Assembly (NCBI RefSeq): GCF_004761865.1
Contig: NZ_SJDM01000013.1
Coordinates: 17,595 to 81,594, forward strand
Direction of reading: 5' to 3'
Length of the DNA stretch: 64,000 nucleotides
Origin: Crenalkalicoccus roseus
GTDB taxonomy: Bacteria > Pseudomonadota > Alphaproteobacteria > Acetobacterales > Acetobacteraceae
The translations under genes and the position numbers were made by a program. The stretch's first letter is position 1; every line of letters begins with the position of its first letter. Positions 40,429-50,437 of the stretch are shown piece after piece. The notes beneath the pieces were generated by a model. That model had not been told where the DNA came from. It made no database searches and saw nothing but the letters and a program-made list of their open reading frames with translations.

Positions 40429-42693
40429 TCAGATCGCCCGGAACAGGTATTCGCCGATGGTCTTGAAGCCGATGCGCACCAGGAAGACGGTGTTGGCAGG
40501 GTAGAGCGCCTGCGCCGCCGGGTCCTGGGCGAAGCGGCGCATGAAGCGGCCTTCCAGGATGAAGCACTCGTCCTCATAGCCGGCCACCCCCTGCAGCACG
40601 GCGGGGCGGTCGAGCACCAGGTCGTACTTGCCGCTGACCCCGAGGCGCCAGTGCCGGCCGATGCGGGCGGCGAGGCCCGCGCCCACCTCCTCGCGCCGCC
40701 GGGCCGGCGCGAGGTAAGGGAGGGAGGGGGATTCCAGGTAGCCGGCCGAGAGGGTGATCGGGCCGAGCGAGAGGCTCGCCACCGCGTCGGCGAAGCGCAC
40801 CTCGGTCGGGCGCTCGCCGTCGAGGCGCACCCGCCCCGTCACGTCGAACCAGGAGACGGGCGCGATCCGCGCCCGCGCCACCCAGTCGGAGGCGCGCCGC
40901 TCCAGCCCCGAGCCGGGGTAGGGGTTCCAGCGCGGGTCGGTGAGGCTGAAGGAGCGGCCGAGCAGCCCCTCCACCTGGCCCCCGTTCGGGAAGTTCCAGG
41001 CGGCGCGGAAGGCGGTGTCGAGGCGGGTGCCGCCCTCCTGCCGGTCGCGCCCGGTGAAGCGGTTGAGGGCGAAGAGGTTGGCGTCGGTGAACTCGAAATC
41101 CACGCTGTCCTCGTTCGGCACGTCGCGCTGGCGGCCGGTGGCGGGGCCGGTGACGAGCTGCAGGCGCGGCTCGATGGTCTGGGTGCCCCAGGCGCCGGCG
41201 CTGCGCACCAGCGGCAGCCGCCAGTCCACCGCGAGGCGGACATTGCCCACCGCCTGGGTGCCGTTGGCGTCGGGCAGGAAGCCGGGCGGCTCCTGCTGGC
41301 CGCGGGCGCGGTAGCCGAGCGCCTCGGCCTGCAGGCGGAAGGTCCAGAGATCGCCGATCGGCCCGATCTCCGGCCGCTCCCAGCGCAGCCGGGTGGCGAG
41401 GCGCTGGCTCTCGCTGCCGACCTCGCGCCAGAGGCCGAGCAGCCCGGCATCGGCGGTGACCCAGCCGCCGAGTACCCGCTCGCGCGGCGCGTGCTCGTAG
41501 TAGAGGTTGGGCAGCACGAAGGGGATCAGCCGCGTGTCGTCGATGGCGCGCAGCCCCTGATAGGCGCGGGCGTCGGCGCGGGCGTAGCCCTCGGTGCCCC
41601 AGAAGCCCTCGGCGAAGGCCTGGCTGGTCAGGACGCGGCGGTACTCGTAGCGGAAGGTGCGGAGGTAGAGCTCGCTGCTCGCCCGGTTCAGGTCGAAGCC
41701 GGCGCGCCAGTTCTCGTCTATCGAGAAGCGGCCGCGGGCGAAGATGTGGCCGGCGAGGCTCTCGCCCCGGCGCCGCTCCTGCTCGTCGAAGGCGCCGATC
41801 GAGGCGTTGGCGGCGATCTCGCCGAAGTTGAACAGCTTCCGGTATTCGAGGCCGAGGTTCGGGTACTGCCGCTGCGAGAAGAGCGGCGTGACGGTCAGGT
41901 CGGAGCTGCGGTCGATCGCCCAGAAGTAGGGCGTCTCGATGAAGGCGCCGAGGAAGCGGGTGTAGCCGAGGGTCGGGAACAGGAAGCCCGAGGCGCGCGG
42001 CGCCGTCGGGTCCGGATGCGAGAGGTAGGGAGTGTAGAGCACCGGCACGCCGAACATCCGCACCTGCGCGTCCCGGTAGGTGATGCGCTGCGCCTCCTTG
42101 TCCTGGATGGCGCGGCGGGCCTGGAGCTGCCAGAGCGGCGGCGCCGTCGGGTCGGTGGGGCAGAGGTCGCAGGCGGAATAGACCACGCGCGCGAGTTCGT
42201 TCACCGTGCCGCTGGTGCGCCGCGCCCCGGTGGCGGCCAGGCGGGCGTTGCCGGCGAGCAGGGCGCGCACCCCGTGCAGCACGCCGTCGCGGAACTCGTT
42301 GCGCAGCTCCACGTCGTCGGCGAACACCACCTGCCCGTCCGGTTCCAGGAGCTGGACGTTGCCGCGGGCGCGGGCGATGCCGGTGTTGCGGTCGTAGCTG
42401 AACTCGTCGGCGCGCATGAAGCGCTCGCCCTGCCAGGCCTCGACGCGGCCGCGGGCGGTGACGACGCCGCGGGTGCGGTCGTACTCCACCTCGTCGGCGG
42501 TGAAGGTCACCGGGCGGTCCGTGTCGGGCCGCGCGCGGGCGGAGAGCGGGTCCTCGCGCGCCGGCGCGAACAGGCCGCGCGGCGCGGGGTCGGCCGGCGT
42601 GACGGTCGGCTCGGCCTGCGCCAGGGCCGGCCGCGCGGGGGCGAGGGCCGCGAGCAGCGCGGTCGCGGCGAGGGCGGGCCGGAAGGCGCTCAT
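40429..42693 (-). CDS. lptD: LPS-assembly outer-membrane protein LptD
   Basis: The 754-aa outer-membrane barrel that inserts lipopolysaccharide into the outer leaflet. It has a signal peptide (ALAATALLAALAPARPALAQ, cleaved near residue 26), then an OstA/LptA-like periplasmic jellyroll (VTFTADEVEYDRTRGVVTAR, NVQLLEPDGQVVFADDVELR) and a long C-terminal beta-barrel alternating aromatic strands. A CDLC pair in SACDLCPTDP and a Cys in YEDECFILEG suggest fewer disulfides than the four-Cys E. coli protein. The start overlaps the lptG stop. lptE lies 17 kb away, next to leuS. Confidence 0.94.
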   Translation of the reverse strand: MSAFRPALAATALLAALAPARPALAQAEPTVTPADPAPRGLFAPAREDPLSARARPDTDRPVTFTADEVEYDRTRGVVTARGRVEAWQGERFMRADEFSYDRNTGIARARGNVQLLEPDGQVVFADDVELRNEFRDGVLHGVRALLAGNARLAATGARRTSGTVNELARVVYSACDLCPTDPTAPPLWQLQARRAIQDKEAQRITYRDAQVRMFGVPVLYTPYLSHPDPTAPRASGFLFPTLGYTRFLGAFIETPYFWAIDRSSDLTVTPLFSQRQYPNLGLEYRKLFNFGEIAANASIGAFDEQERRRGESLAGHIFARGRFSIDENWRAGFDLNRASSELYLRTFRYEYRRVLTSQAFAEGFWGTEGYARADARAYQGLRAIDDTRLIPFVLPNLYYEHAPRERVLGGWVTADAGLLGLWREVGSESQRLATRLRWERPEIGPIGDLWTFRLQAEALGYRARGQQEPPGFLPDANGTQAVGNVRLAVDWRLPLVRSAGAWGTQTIEPRLQLVTGPATGRQRDVPNEDSVDFEFTDANLFALNRFTGRDRQEGGTRLDTAFRAAWNFPNGGQVEGLLGRSFSLTDPRWNPYPGSGLERRASDWVARARIAPVSWFDVTGRVRLDGERPTEVRFADAVASLSLGPITLSAGYLESPSLPYLAPARRREEVGAGLAARIGRHWRLGVSGKYDLVLDRPAVLQGVAGYEDECFILEGRFMRRFAQDPAAQALYPANTVFLVRIGFKTIGEYLFRAI

Positions 42694-43814
42694 CCATCCT
42701 CCAGGTGCAGGAGCAGCGTCAGGGCCAGCAGCAGGCCGGCCAGGGTGGGCGCCCAGGCCGCCAGCGCCACCGGCAGGGTGCCGGCCTCGCCGAACTCGCC
42801 CGTGATCTTGTCGAGCACGAAGAGGGCGAAGCCGGCGGCGACGCCGGCGCCGATCATCTGCGCCACCCCGCCGCGGCGCGCTTGGCGCATGGAGAAGCCG
42901 GCGGCGAGCAGCGCCATTCCCACCGCGAGCACCGGCAGGGCGAGCAGCCCCTGGAAGTGCATCCGGTGGCGCACCGCCGAGAAGCCCGCCTGCTCCAGCA
43001 CCCGGATGAAGCCGGGCAGGGCCCAGAAGCTCAGCGTGTCGGGGGAGGCGAAGCTGGTCTCGATGCGGTCCGGCGTCAGCTCGGTTGGGAAGGCGATGGC
43101 GGCGGGCGGGCTCGGCACCCGGTCCGGGCCGAAGACCACGGCGTCCTCCAACACCCAGCGCCCGGGCAGCAGCCGCGCCCGCGGCGCCTCGATGCGCGCG
43201 AGCGGCCGGTCGCTGGCGGAGAGCCGCCACAGGCTGACCTCGGCCAGCACGAACTCTTGCTGTGGCGGCAGGCCGGAGCCGCTGACGGGGCGGCCGGAGA
43301 GGATCGCCACCCCTCCGGGCTCCAGCCCCCGGTCGGCCTGGCGCAGCCACAGCCGCCCGCCGGCCAGCGCGCTCAGCCCGGCGCTGGTGCGGAGATAGGC
43401 GTAGTCGAGCCGTTCGGCGCGCGCGAGCATGGCCGAGGAGAGCGGCGAGATCGCCACCGTGCCGAGCACGCCGAAGGCCAGCGCCACCAGCACCGGCCCC
43501 GAGAGGAACCCCCAGGCGGAGATGCCGGCGGCGCGCGCCACCACCAGCTCCGAGGAGCGGCTGAGCCGCCAGAAGGCGAGGATGCCGCCGAGCAGGATGG
43601 CGAAGGGCAGGATCTGCAGCGCCACGAAGGGCAGGCGCAGCCCCGCGATCTGCGCCACCAGGGCGAAGCCGGCCTCCGGCCGTGTCGCGGCGCGGCGCAG
43701 GAGCTCGATGAAGTCGAACAGCGAGACCAGCAGCGTCAGCCCGAGGAGCATCGCCGCCGTGGCGGCGAGGAAGCGCCGCGCGACGTAGCGGCTGAGGGTG
43801 GGGGCGAGGGTCAC
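42690..43814 (-). CDS. lptG: LPS export permease LptG
   Basis: A 374-aa inner-membrane half of the LptB2FG transporter that extracts LPS. Three N-terminal transmembrane segments (RRFLAATAAMLLGLTLLVSL, VALQILPFAILLGGILAFWR), a periplasmic jellyroll domain, and three C-terminal segments (GLLALPVLAVGMALLAAGFS and the two after it) follow the family layout. The conserved coupling region SELVVARAAGISAW is present. It starts at GTG, overlapping the lptF stop (GTGA). lptB, the ATPase, is not in the window. Confidence 0.94.
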   Translation of the reverse strand: MTLAPTLSRYVARRFLAATAAMLLGLTLLVSLFDFIELLRRAATRPEAGFALVAQIAGLRLPFVALQILPFAILLGGILAFWRLSRSSELVVARAAGISAWGFLSGPVLVALAFGVLGTVAISPLSSAMLARAERLDYAYLRTSAGLSALAGGRLWLRQADRGLEPGGVAILSGRPVSGSGLPPQQEFVLAEVSLWRLSASDRPLARIEAPRARLLPGRWVLEDAVVFGPDRVPSPPAAIAFPTELTPDRIETSFASPDTLSFWALPGFIRVLEQAGFSAVRHRMHFQGLLALPVLAVGMALLAAGFSMRQARRGGVAQMIGAGVAAGFALFVLDKITGEFGEAGTLPVALAAWAPTLAGLLLALTLLLHLEDG

Positions 43815-44992
43815 CGCGCCGCCTCCGCCGCGGGGCGGCGCCCGCGCCGGCCGGGCCGCAGGCCGCGCGGCAGGCCGGGCGTGCCCGCCAGCACCCAGAG
43901 GGCGGCGAGGCCCGGCAGCAGGGCGTTGGCCCAGATCAGCGGGATCATGGCGGGCTGGCGCGCCGCCAGGTTGCCCACCATCAGCCCGAGCGCGAGCACC
44001 ACCACCACGACGGCGACGCCGGCGAACAGCCGCGCCGCGCCGCCATGGCGCTGGAACTGGCCGGTCAGCACCGTCGCCAGGGCGATCAGCGCGAAGCCGA
44101 GCGCCTGCAGCGGCCCGGCCAGGCGCTGGTGCGCCTCGGCGCGGAAGCGGCGCAGGTCGCGCTCGGGGATCCGTTCCTCGGGGGCGGGGTGGAGCAGCTC
44201 GGAGAGGGTGCGCTCCTGGGCGTTGCGGTAGCGCTCCCCCTCCTCGCGCGCGGTGCGGGCGAGCTCGACGCTGTTCTCGCGGAAGCTCAGCACGTTGAGC
44301 CGCATGGCGGGCGGCGCGCCGGGCGGGGCGTCGGCGGCGGGGGGCACGCGCTCGAGCTGCTGGCGCACGCCGTTCTCCAGCGTGACGCGGGGGCCGTGCG
44401 GGGTGGGGGTGATGCGCCCCGCCTCGGCCAGGATGGTGACCGGCGCCCCCTTCTCCCGCGCGTCGTGGATCAGGATGCCGCGCAGCGTGCCGTCGCGGTC
44501 GCGGTAGCGGGCATAGACCGTCAGCTCGTCGCCGATCGAGCTGAACACCCCCTCCTGCAGCAGGATGGCGGCAAGCTGGTTGCGGATCTCGAACTGCCAG
44601 GCGCGGAAGGCGGCCTGGCTCGCCGGCACCAGCCAGAGGTTCAGCGCGTAGCAGAGGCCGACCGAGAGCAGCGCCAGCGCCACTGCCGGCCGGGCGAGCC
44701 GCCAGTGCGACAGGCCCGCGGCGCGCATCACCACGAGCTCCCGGTCCGCCGAGAGGCGCGCATAGGTGAACAGGATCACCACGAAGGTGGTGATCGGCAG
44801 GATCACGGCGAAGAAGCTCGGCAGCAGCAGGCCCGTCAGCTCCAGGAACACCAGGAAGGACAGGCCGCGGTCGAGCACCAGCTCGATGAAGCGCAGCGAC
44901 TGGGTGAGCCAGACCAGCGCCGCGAGGCCGACGGTGACGGCGAGCAGGGCGAGCAGGAGCTGGCGGAAGACGTAACGGTCGAGGCGGGTCAT
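43811..44992 (-). CDS. lptF: LPS export permease LptF
   Basis: A 393-aa partner of LptG. The N-terminal MTRLDRYVFRQLLLALLAVT and the coupling-helix block LSADRELVVMRAAGLSHWRL are diagnostic. A periplasmic domain (about 120-270) and C-terminal segments (PLQALGFALIALATVLTGQF and those after it) complete the fold. It is the first gene of the lptF-lptG-lptD set. The 199-bp spacer to the divergent 45-kb gene must hold its promoter, though I could not pick clear hexamers. Confidence 0.94.
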   Translation of the reverse strand: MTRLDRYVFRQLLLALLAVTVGLAALVWLTQSLRFIELVLDRGLSFLVFLELTGLLLPSFFAVILPITTFVVILFTYARLSADRELVVMRAAGLSHWRLARPAVALALLSVGLCYALNLWLVPASQAAFRAWQFEIRNQLAAILLQEGVFSSIGDELTVYARYRDRDGTLRGILIHDAREKGAPVTILAEAGRITPTPHGPRVTLENGVRQQLERVPPAADAPPGAPPAMRLNVLSFRENSVELARTAREEGERYRNAQERTLSELLHPAPEERIPERDLRRFRAEAHQRLAGPLQALGFALIALATVLTGQFQRHGGAARLFAGVAVVVVVLALGLMVGNLAARQPAMIPLIWANALLPGLAALWVLAGTPGLPRGLRPGRRGRRPAAEAAR

Positions 44993-45191
44993 CGCGGATC
45001 CATGCGGGCGCCGCACCCTAGCCACCGGGCAGGGCGGACGCCAGCGCCCCGCCGGGCCGATGCGGCACCGGATCGGTGAGGCGCGGCGCGGAACGGGCGC
45101 GCCCGCCGGCTGTTGTCTCCCCGCCGCGCGGCGCCGTCCCGCCGCAGCCAGCATTGCGCAGCACGCTCGCACAGAAAAGGAGAAGGCGCGC

Positions 45192-45935
45192 ATGAGCGAC
45201 GCCACGAAGACAGGAGATCCGGGCCGCGACGCCGCCGAGGGGCTGCGCCGCGCCGGCCGGGAGGCGCGGGCCGAGGCCGGCGCCGCCGCCTCGGAAGCGC
45301 GCCGCGAGGCCGAGGGCGCCGTCGAGGACGTGAAGGCGGAGGCCGCCGGCGTCGTCGAGGCGGCGAAGGAACGGGCGATGGATCTCGCCGAAGAGCAGCG
45401 CCAGGCGGGCGCCGAGCGGGCCGAGGACATTGCCGGCGCGGTGCACCGCGCCGCCGACCAGCTCAAGGACGCCTCGCCTCAGATCGCGCACTACGTCCAC
45501 GAGGCCGCCTCCTCCCTCGAAGGCGTGGCGCGGGCGCTGCGCGAGCGCAGCCCGGGCGAGCTGATGGGGCAGGTGGAGGAGTTCGCCCGCCGCCAGCCGG
45601 TGGCCTTCTTCGGCGCCGCGGTGCTGGCCGGCTTCGCGCTCGCCCGCTTCGCCCGCAGCTCGGCCCGCCATGCCGCCCCCGCCCATGGCAGGGAGGGGAG
45701 CGGCCGGCCCGCGCCCGCGGCGGCCAGCATCGCAACCCCCCGCCCGGCCGCGATGGGCGCTCCGGGCTGGGTGCCCGAGCCCGGTCGGCGCAGCGACGAC
45801 GCCATTCCCCCTGCCCGCCCGGCGACCGTCGCCGCGGCGAGCCTCGGCGGCGCGGCGGCCCATGCCCCGAAGCCGGGCGAGGCGGCGAAGCCCATGGTGC
45901 AGGACCAGTCCGGCCCGCGCGGCGAGATCGCATAA
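45192..45935 (+). CDS. Ala/Glu/Arg-rich helical protein with one membrane segment
   Basis: No named family recognised with confidence; 247 aa. Residues 1-115 are almost pure amphipathic helix of alternating Ala and charged residues (EARREAEGAVEDVKAEAAGV), resembling late-embryogenesis/apolipoprotein-like or DUF883-like membrane-associated proteins. A short hydrophobic segment (PVAFFGAAVLAGFALARFAR, about 134-153) precedes a disordered Pro/Ala/Gly tail. AGGAGAAGG before the ATG gives a firm start. It is 12 nt before a Holin-X-like gene, and the three genes 45.2-47.6 kb look like one operon of envelope-associated helical proteins. Confidence 0.78.
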   Translation: MSDATKTGDPGRDAAEGLRRAGREARAEAGAAASEARREAEGAVEDVKAEAAGVVEAAKERAMDLAEEQRQAGAERAEDIAGAVHRAADQLKDASPQIAHYVHEAASSLEGVARALRERSPGELMGQVEEFARRQPVAFFGAAVLAGFALARFARSSARHAAPAHGREGSGRPAPAAASIATPRPAAMGAPGWVPEPGRRSDDAIPPARPATVAAASLGGAAAHAPKPGEAAKPMVQDQSGPRGEIA

Positions 45936-45947
45936 GGAGACCGCCCG

Positions 45948-46406
45948 ATGCCCTCGGACCTCAACCGTCCGCCCGCCGACATGCCCCGCGCCGTGCCGCC
46001 TGAGCCCGCCCGCCCCGCCGAGGGCGGGCGCTCGGTGCCCGAGCTGCTGAGCAGCCTCGTCGGCCAGGTCTCGACGCTGTTCCGTAAGGAGATCCAGCTC
46101 GCTCGCGCCGAGCTAGGGGAGAAATTCGGCCAGGCGGCCAGCGCGGTCATGCCGATCGCGGCCGGCGGCGCGCTGCTGCTGGCCTCTCTGGTCATCCTGC
46201 TGTTCGCCCTGGCGGCGGGGCTGACCTGGCTGTTCGGCATCGCCACCGGCCTGTCGCTGCTGATCGTCGGCGTGGCGTTTGCGCTGATCGGCTACCTGCT
46301 GGTGCGCAGCGGCGTGTCGCAACTGAAGGTGTCCAACCTCGTGCCCGAGCGCACCGCCGAGCAGCTCTCGCGCGATGCCGATGTGGCGAAGGAGCAGGTC
46401 CGATGA
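45948..46406 (+). CDS. Phage-holin-family (Holin-X, DUF1469-like) membrane protein
   Basis: A 152-aa protein with the family pattern SVPELLSSLVGQVSTLFRKE, IQLARAELGEKFGQA, then two hydrophobic hairpin segments (IAAGGALLLASLVILLFALA and LSLLIVGVAFALIGYLLVRS) and a charged C-terminus. Despite the family name, such chromosomal genes are usually not phage-derived, and there are no phage genes around it. It overlaps the DUF3618 gene by an ATGA junction. The cellular role is unknown but probably in the envelope. Confidence 0.87.
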   Translation: MPSDLNRPPADMPRAVPPEPARPAEGGRSVPELLSSLVGQVSTLFRKEIQLARAELGEKFGQAASAVMPIAAGGALLLASLVILLFALAAGLTWLFGIATGLSLLIVGVAFALIGYLLVRSGVSQLKVSNLVPERTAEQLSRDADVAKEQVR

Positions 46407-47632
46407 GCGCCAGCACCACCGATCCCGGCAACCGCTCCAGCGCGGAGATCGAGCGCGAGGTCGAGCGCACCCGCGCCCAGGTCGAGGGCACGCTGGAGGA
46501 GCTGCGCGAGCGCGCCTCCCCCGGCCAGCTCTTCGAGGAGGTGATGGACTATGCGCGCCGCTCCGGCGGGCCGGAGTTCATGCGCAACCTGGGCGAGGCG
46601 GTGCGGGACAACCCGCTGCCGGTGCTGCTGATCGGCGCCGGCATCGGCTGGCTGATGATGAGCGGCAACCGGCCCCGCCACCACGCCGCGGCGCGGCCGC
46701 TGCCGCCGCTGCCGGCGGGGCCGGGCGGCGCACGCTCGGCGCCGACCCATGTCGGCACCTCCTTCGCCGATACCGGGCGCGCGCCCATCGTGGGACCGGC
46801 GCGCCAGCCCTCCTCCGGCCCCTCCCTCGGCGAGCGCGCCTCCGCCGCCGCCGGAGAGGCGAGCGGGCGGATCGGCGCGGCGGCGGACTCCGCCCGCGCC
46901 GGGGTGGCCGACGCCGCGCACCGCGCCGGCGAGGCGGCGAGCGCCGCCTACCACCAGGCCGCCGACGCGGCCGGAACGGCGGCGCGGCAGGTCTCCGCCA
47001 CCGTCTCGGATGCCGTGGAGCACGCCTCGGACTACGCCGATGCGGCGCGGGAGCAGGTCCGCCACCTCGGGCAGGAGGCGCAGCAGGGCGTTGCCTGGCT
47101 GGTGCGCGAGCAGCCGCTGGTGCTCGGCGCCCTCGGCCTCGCGGTCGGCGCCGCGGTGGGGGCGCTGCTGCCCTCCACCGAGACGGAGGACCGGCTGATG
47201 GGCGAGACCCGCGACGCCCTGGCCGACCGGGCACGTGAGGTGGCGCAGGAGGGCTACGAGAAGGCGAAGCATGTGGCCGAGGACCAGCTCGAGCGGGCGC
47301 AGGCGGCGGCGGGCGAGGCCGCCGGGCAGGCTCGGGAGGAGATGGATCGCGGCGGCCTCGTCGCGGCGGCCGGGAACCTCGCCCGCGAGGCGCGCCAAGC
47401 GGTGCGCGAGACGGCACGGGAACTCGGCGCCGAGGCGCGCGACGCTCTGGGCGAGGTGAAGCGCGACGAGAAGGCTGCGGCCGGCGAGCGACGCGAGGAC
47501 GATGCGCGGCGCGAGGCGGCGCCGGGCCCCTCCAGCGGCCTCGCCTCCGGCCCGACCGGCCCCGCCCCGGGGGCCGGCACCGCGCCGATCGCCGGACCGG
47601 GCGGCGGCCCCGGCCGGCCGGGCGGGCGCTGA
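46403..47632 (+). CDS. DUF3618 protein with long Ala-rich helical region
   Basis: A 409-aa protein. The first ~90 residues match DUF3618: SSAEIEREVERTRAQVEGTL, LRERASPGQLFEEVMDYARR, then RDNPLPVLLIGAGIGWLMM as one membrane segment. A long Ala/Glu/Gln-rich helical region follows, with a second short hydrophobic piece (PLVLGALGLAVGAAVGALLP, about 233-252), and a Gly/Pro-rich end. The layout resembles the first gene of this triad (helix, PLVLGA-like hydrophobic segment, tail). Related triads occur in other alphaproteobacteria and are thought to affect the envelope. Function unproven. Confidence 0.85.
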   Translation: MSASTTDPGNRSSAEIEREVERTRAQVEGTLEELRERASPGQLFEEVMDYARRSGGPEFMRNLGEAVRDNPLPVLLIGAGIGWLMMSGNRPRHHAAARPLPPLPAGPGGARSAPTHVGTSFADTGRAPIVGPARQPSSGPSLGERASAAAGEASGRIGAAADSARAGVADAAHRAGEAASAAYHQAADAAGTAARQVSATVSDAVEHASDYADAAREQVRHLGQEAQQGVAWLVREQPLVLGALGLAVGAAVGALLPSTETEDRLMGETRDALADRAREVAQEGYEKAKHVAEDQLERAQAAAGEAAGQAREEMDRGGLVAAAGNLAREARQAVRETARELGAEARDALGEVKRDEKAAAGERREDDARREAAPGPSSGLASGPTGPAPGAGTAPIAGPGGGPGRPGGR

Positions 47633-47683
47633 GCGCCTCGTCGGGCGCCCTCCTCCGCGCCGGGCGGGGGAGGGGGCTCGCGG

Positions 47684-49117
47684 TCAGGGCAGGACCTTGC
47701 CCGGGTTCATCAGCCCGGCGGGGTCCACCGCTGCCTTGATGCGGCGCATCAGGTCGAGCTCCGCCCCGCCGCGCCAGCCCTCCATCATGTCGGTCTTGAG
47801 CCGGCCAACGCCGTGCTCGGCGGAGAAGCTGCCGCCGAGGTCGCGCACCACCGCGTTCACCGCCTCCATGATGTCGTGGCTGCGGGCGAGGAAGGCCACC
47901 GGGTCCATCCCCTCCGGCTGCTGCAGGTTCATGTGGATGTTGCCATCGCCGATATGCCCGAAGGGCACCGGCCGGCTGCCCGGGATCAGTGCGCGGAGGG
48001 TGTCGGAGCAGCGGCGGATCATCTCCGGCACCTTCGAGACCGGCACCGAGACGTCGTTCTTCACCGAGGCGCCCTCGCGCCGCTGCGCCTCCGGATGCTC
48101 CTCGCGGATGCGCCACAGCGCGCTCCGCTGCGCCTCGCTCTCTGCGATGGCGGCGTCCAGCACCTCGCCCGCCGCCAGCGCCTCCTCCAGCACCGCCTCC
48201 AGCAGCGCCCGCAGCCCGGCATCCGGGCGGGAGGAGGCGAGGTCCACCAGCGCGTAGTGCCCGGCCCGCGCGGCGAGCGGCAGGGTGCAGCCCTCGATGT
48301 GGCGCAGCGCGAACTCCACCCCCGTGCCCGACATGTACTCGAAGGCGCGCACCGCGCCCTCGTCGCGGTCCCTGAAGCGGCGGAATAGCGCCAGCGCCGC
48401 GTCCTCGTCGGCAACGGCGCAGAACGCCACCTCCGTCTCGCGCGGGCGGGGGAAGAGGCGCAGCACGGCGGCGGCGATGACGCCGAGCGTGCCCTCGGCG
48501 CCGACGAAGAGGTGGCGCAGCGCGTAGCCGGTGTTGTCCTTGCGCAGGCGCCGCAGGCCGTTCCACACCCGCCCGTCCGGCAGCACCACCTCGAGCCCGA
48601 GCATCAGCTCGCGGGCGTTGCCGTAGCGCACCGTGGTGTTGCCCCCGGCATTGGTGGACAGCACGCCGCCGATCGTCGCCGTGCCCTCGGCACCGAGCGA
48701 GAGCGGGAACAGGCAGCCCGCCTCGGCCGCCGCCTCCTGCGCCGCCTTCAGCACCACCCCCGCCTCGGCGGTCATGGTCATGTCCACCGGGTCGAGGTCG
48801 CGGATGCGGTTCATCCGCGCAAGCGAGAGGACGAGCTGCGCCCCGCCCTCGTCCGGCGTCGCGCCGCCGACCATGGAGGTGTTGCCGCCCTGCGGCACCA
48901 GCGCCACGCCCGCCGCCGCGCAGAGGCGCACCGCCTCGGCGAGCTCCGCCGTGCCCGAGGGACGCAGCACGCAGGGGCTGCGGCCGCGGTAGAGGCCGCG
49001 CCAGTCGGAGAGGTGGGGCGCGATGTCGGCGGGGTCGGTCAGCAGCCCCCGGGGGCCGAGGGCGGCGCGCAGCGCGTCCAGGAAGGCGGGGGGAAGGGCG
49101 GGCGGGGCGTCGGGCAT
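47684..49117 (-). CDS. FAD-linked D-2-hydroxyacid dehydrogenase (D-2-hydroxyglutarate dehydrogenase/GlcD-like)
   Basis: A 477-aa VAO-family flavoprotein. The N-terminal PCMH FAD domain has [57 protein letters not shown] and [10 protein letters not shown]. The C-terminal oxidase domain has [31 protein letters not shown] and [12 protein letters not shown], which hold the metal and substrate ligands of the D-2-hydroxyglutarate/D-lactate dehydrogenase group. It lies divergent from serC-serA, 138 bp apart. In Pseudomonas a D2HGDH removes the D-2-hydroxyglutarate made by SerA, so that role is attractive here. Glycolate oxidase subunit or D-lactate dehydrogenase remain possible. Confidence 0.85.
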   Translation of the reverse strand: MPDAPPALPPAFLDALRAALGPRGLLTDPADIAPHLSDWRGLYRGRSPCVLRPSGTAELAEAVRLCAAAGVALVPQGGNTSMVGGATPDEGGAQLVLSLARMNRIRDLDPVDMTMTAEAGVVLKAAQEAAAEAGCLFPLSLGAEGTATIGGVLSTNAGGNTTVRYGNARELMLGLEVVLPDGRVWNGLRRLRKDNTGYALRHLFVGAEGTLGVIAAAVLRLFPRPRETEVAFCAVADEDAALALFRRFRDRDEGAVRAFEYMSGTGVEFALRHIEGCTLPLAARAGHYALVDLASSRPDAGLRALLEAVLEEALAAGEVLDAAIAESEAQRSALWRIREEHPEAQRREGASVKNDVSVPVSKVPEMIRRCSDTLRALIPGSRPVPFGHIGDGNIHMNLQQPEGMDPVAFLARSHDIMEAVNAVVRDLGGSFSAEHGVGRLKTDMMEGWRGGAELDLMRRIKAAVDPAGLMNPGKVLP

Positions 49118-49255
49118 GGCGGGGCGACACTCGCGCCGGCGGCGGGGGCGGTCAATCCGCGGGGGGCGTTGCGCGGCGCCGGAGGGTGGCGTACCCATCG
49201 CGGCGGGCCACGCCCCCCCACCGGGGCGCAACTGCTTCTGGAAGGGAGCAACCGC

Positions 49256-50437
49256 ATGGGCACCTCGCCCCCGAAGCCGGCGCTGCGTCCGGCCAATCCC
49301 CAATTCTCCTCCGGCCCCTGCGCCAAGCGTCCCGGCTGGACGGCCGCGGCGCTCGCCGGCGCGCTCACCGGGCGCAGCCACCGCGCCGCCGAGCCCAAGG
49401 CGCGGCTCGCCGAGGTGATCGAGCGCTCGAAGGCGATCCTCGGCATGCCGGAGGGCTGGCGCCTCGGCATCGTGCCCGCCTCCGACACCGGCGCGGTGGA
49501 GATGGCGCTGTGGTCGCTGCTCGGCGCGCGCGGCGTCGAGGTGCTGGCCTGGGAGAGCTTCTCGAAGGACTGGGCGACGGACGTCGTGAAGCAGCTCAGG
49601 CTGCGGGATGCGCGGGTGCTGGAGGCGCCCTACGGCAGGCTGCCCGATCTCGGCGCGGTGGACTGGTCGCGCGACGTGGTCTTCGTCTGGAACGGCACGA
49701 CGAGCGGCGTGCGGGTGCCGGACGGCGCGTGGATCGCGCCGGACCGCGAGGGCCTCGCCATCTGCGACGCCACCTCGGCCGCCTTCGCGATGGAACTGCC
49801 CTGGGACCGGCTGGATGTGGTGACCTGGTCCTGGCAGAAGGTGCTGGGCGGCGAGGCCGCGCACGGCATGCTGGCGCTCTCCCCGCGCGCGGTGGCGCGG
49901 CTCGAATCCCACACCCCCGCCTGGCCGCTGCCGAAGATCTTCCGCCTGACCAAGGGCGGCAAGCTGAACGAGGGCATCTTCCGCGGCGAGACGATCAACA
50001 CCCCCTCCATGCTCTGCGTCGAGGACGCGCTGGACGGGCTGCGCTGGGCGGAGGGCGTCGGCGGCCTCAGGGGACTGATCGCCCGGTCGGAGGCGAACCT
50101 CGCCGCCGTCGCGGAATGGGTCGCGCGCACCCCCTGGGTTGCGTTCCTGGCGGAGCGGCCGGAGACGCGCTCCTGCACCTCGATCTGCCTCACTATCGCC
50201 GCGCCCTGGTTCCGCGCCCTCGACGCCGAGCGCCAGGCGCAGGCGGCGAAGCGGCTCGCCGCGATCCTGGAGAAGGAGGGGGTCGCCTACGACATCGGCG
50301 CCTACCGCGACGCGCCGCCGGGCCTGCGCATCTGGGGCGGCGCCACGGTGGAGACGGGCGACATCAGGGCGCTGCTGCCCTGGCTCGACTGGGCCTTCGC
50401 CCAGGTGGAGGCGGAGTTCGGGAAGGTGGCCGCGTGA
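49256..50437 (+). CDS. serC: Phosphoserine aminotransferase (alphaproteobacterial type)
   Basis: A 393-aa PLP enzyme turning 3-phosphohydroxypyruvate and glutamate into phosphoserine and 2-oxoglutarate. The N-terminus [17 protein letters not shown] is diagnostic of the alphaproteobacterial group. [18 protein letters not shown] binds the cofactor phosphate, and the PLP lysine lies in [17 protein letters not shown]. The end [20 protein letters not shown] also fits. GGAAGGGAGCA before the ATG marks the start. The stop overlaps the serA start as TGATG, giving translational coupling. Confidence 0.96.
   Translation: MGTSPPKPALRPANPQFSSGPCAKRPGWTAAALAGALTGRSHRAAEPKARLAEVIERSKAILGMPEGWRLGIVPASDTGAVEMALWSLLGARGVEVLAWESFSKDWATDVVKQLRLRDARVLEAPYGRLPDLGAVDWSRDVVFVWNGTTSGVRVPDGAWIAPDREGLAICDATSAAFAMELPWDRLDVVTWSWQKVLGGEAAHGMLALSPRAVARLESHTPAWPLPKIFRLTKGGKLNEGIFRGETINTPSMLCVEDALDGLRWAEGVGGLRGLIARSEANLAAVAEWVARTPWVAFLAERPETRSCTSICLTIAAPWFRALDAERQAQAAKRLAAILEKEGVAYDIGAYRDAPPGLRIWGGATVETGDIRALLPWLDWAFAQVEAEFGKVAA

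Noticed and set aside
45948..46406. Holin-family gene as sign of a prophage
   Set aside because: Holin-X-like proteins are common chromosomal envelope proteins, and no integrase, capsid, tail or lysis gene is nearby.
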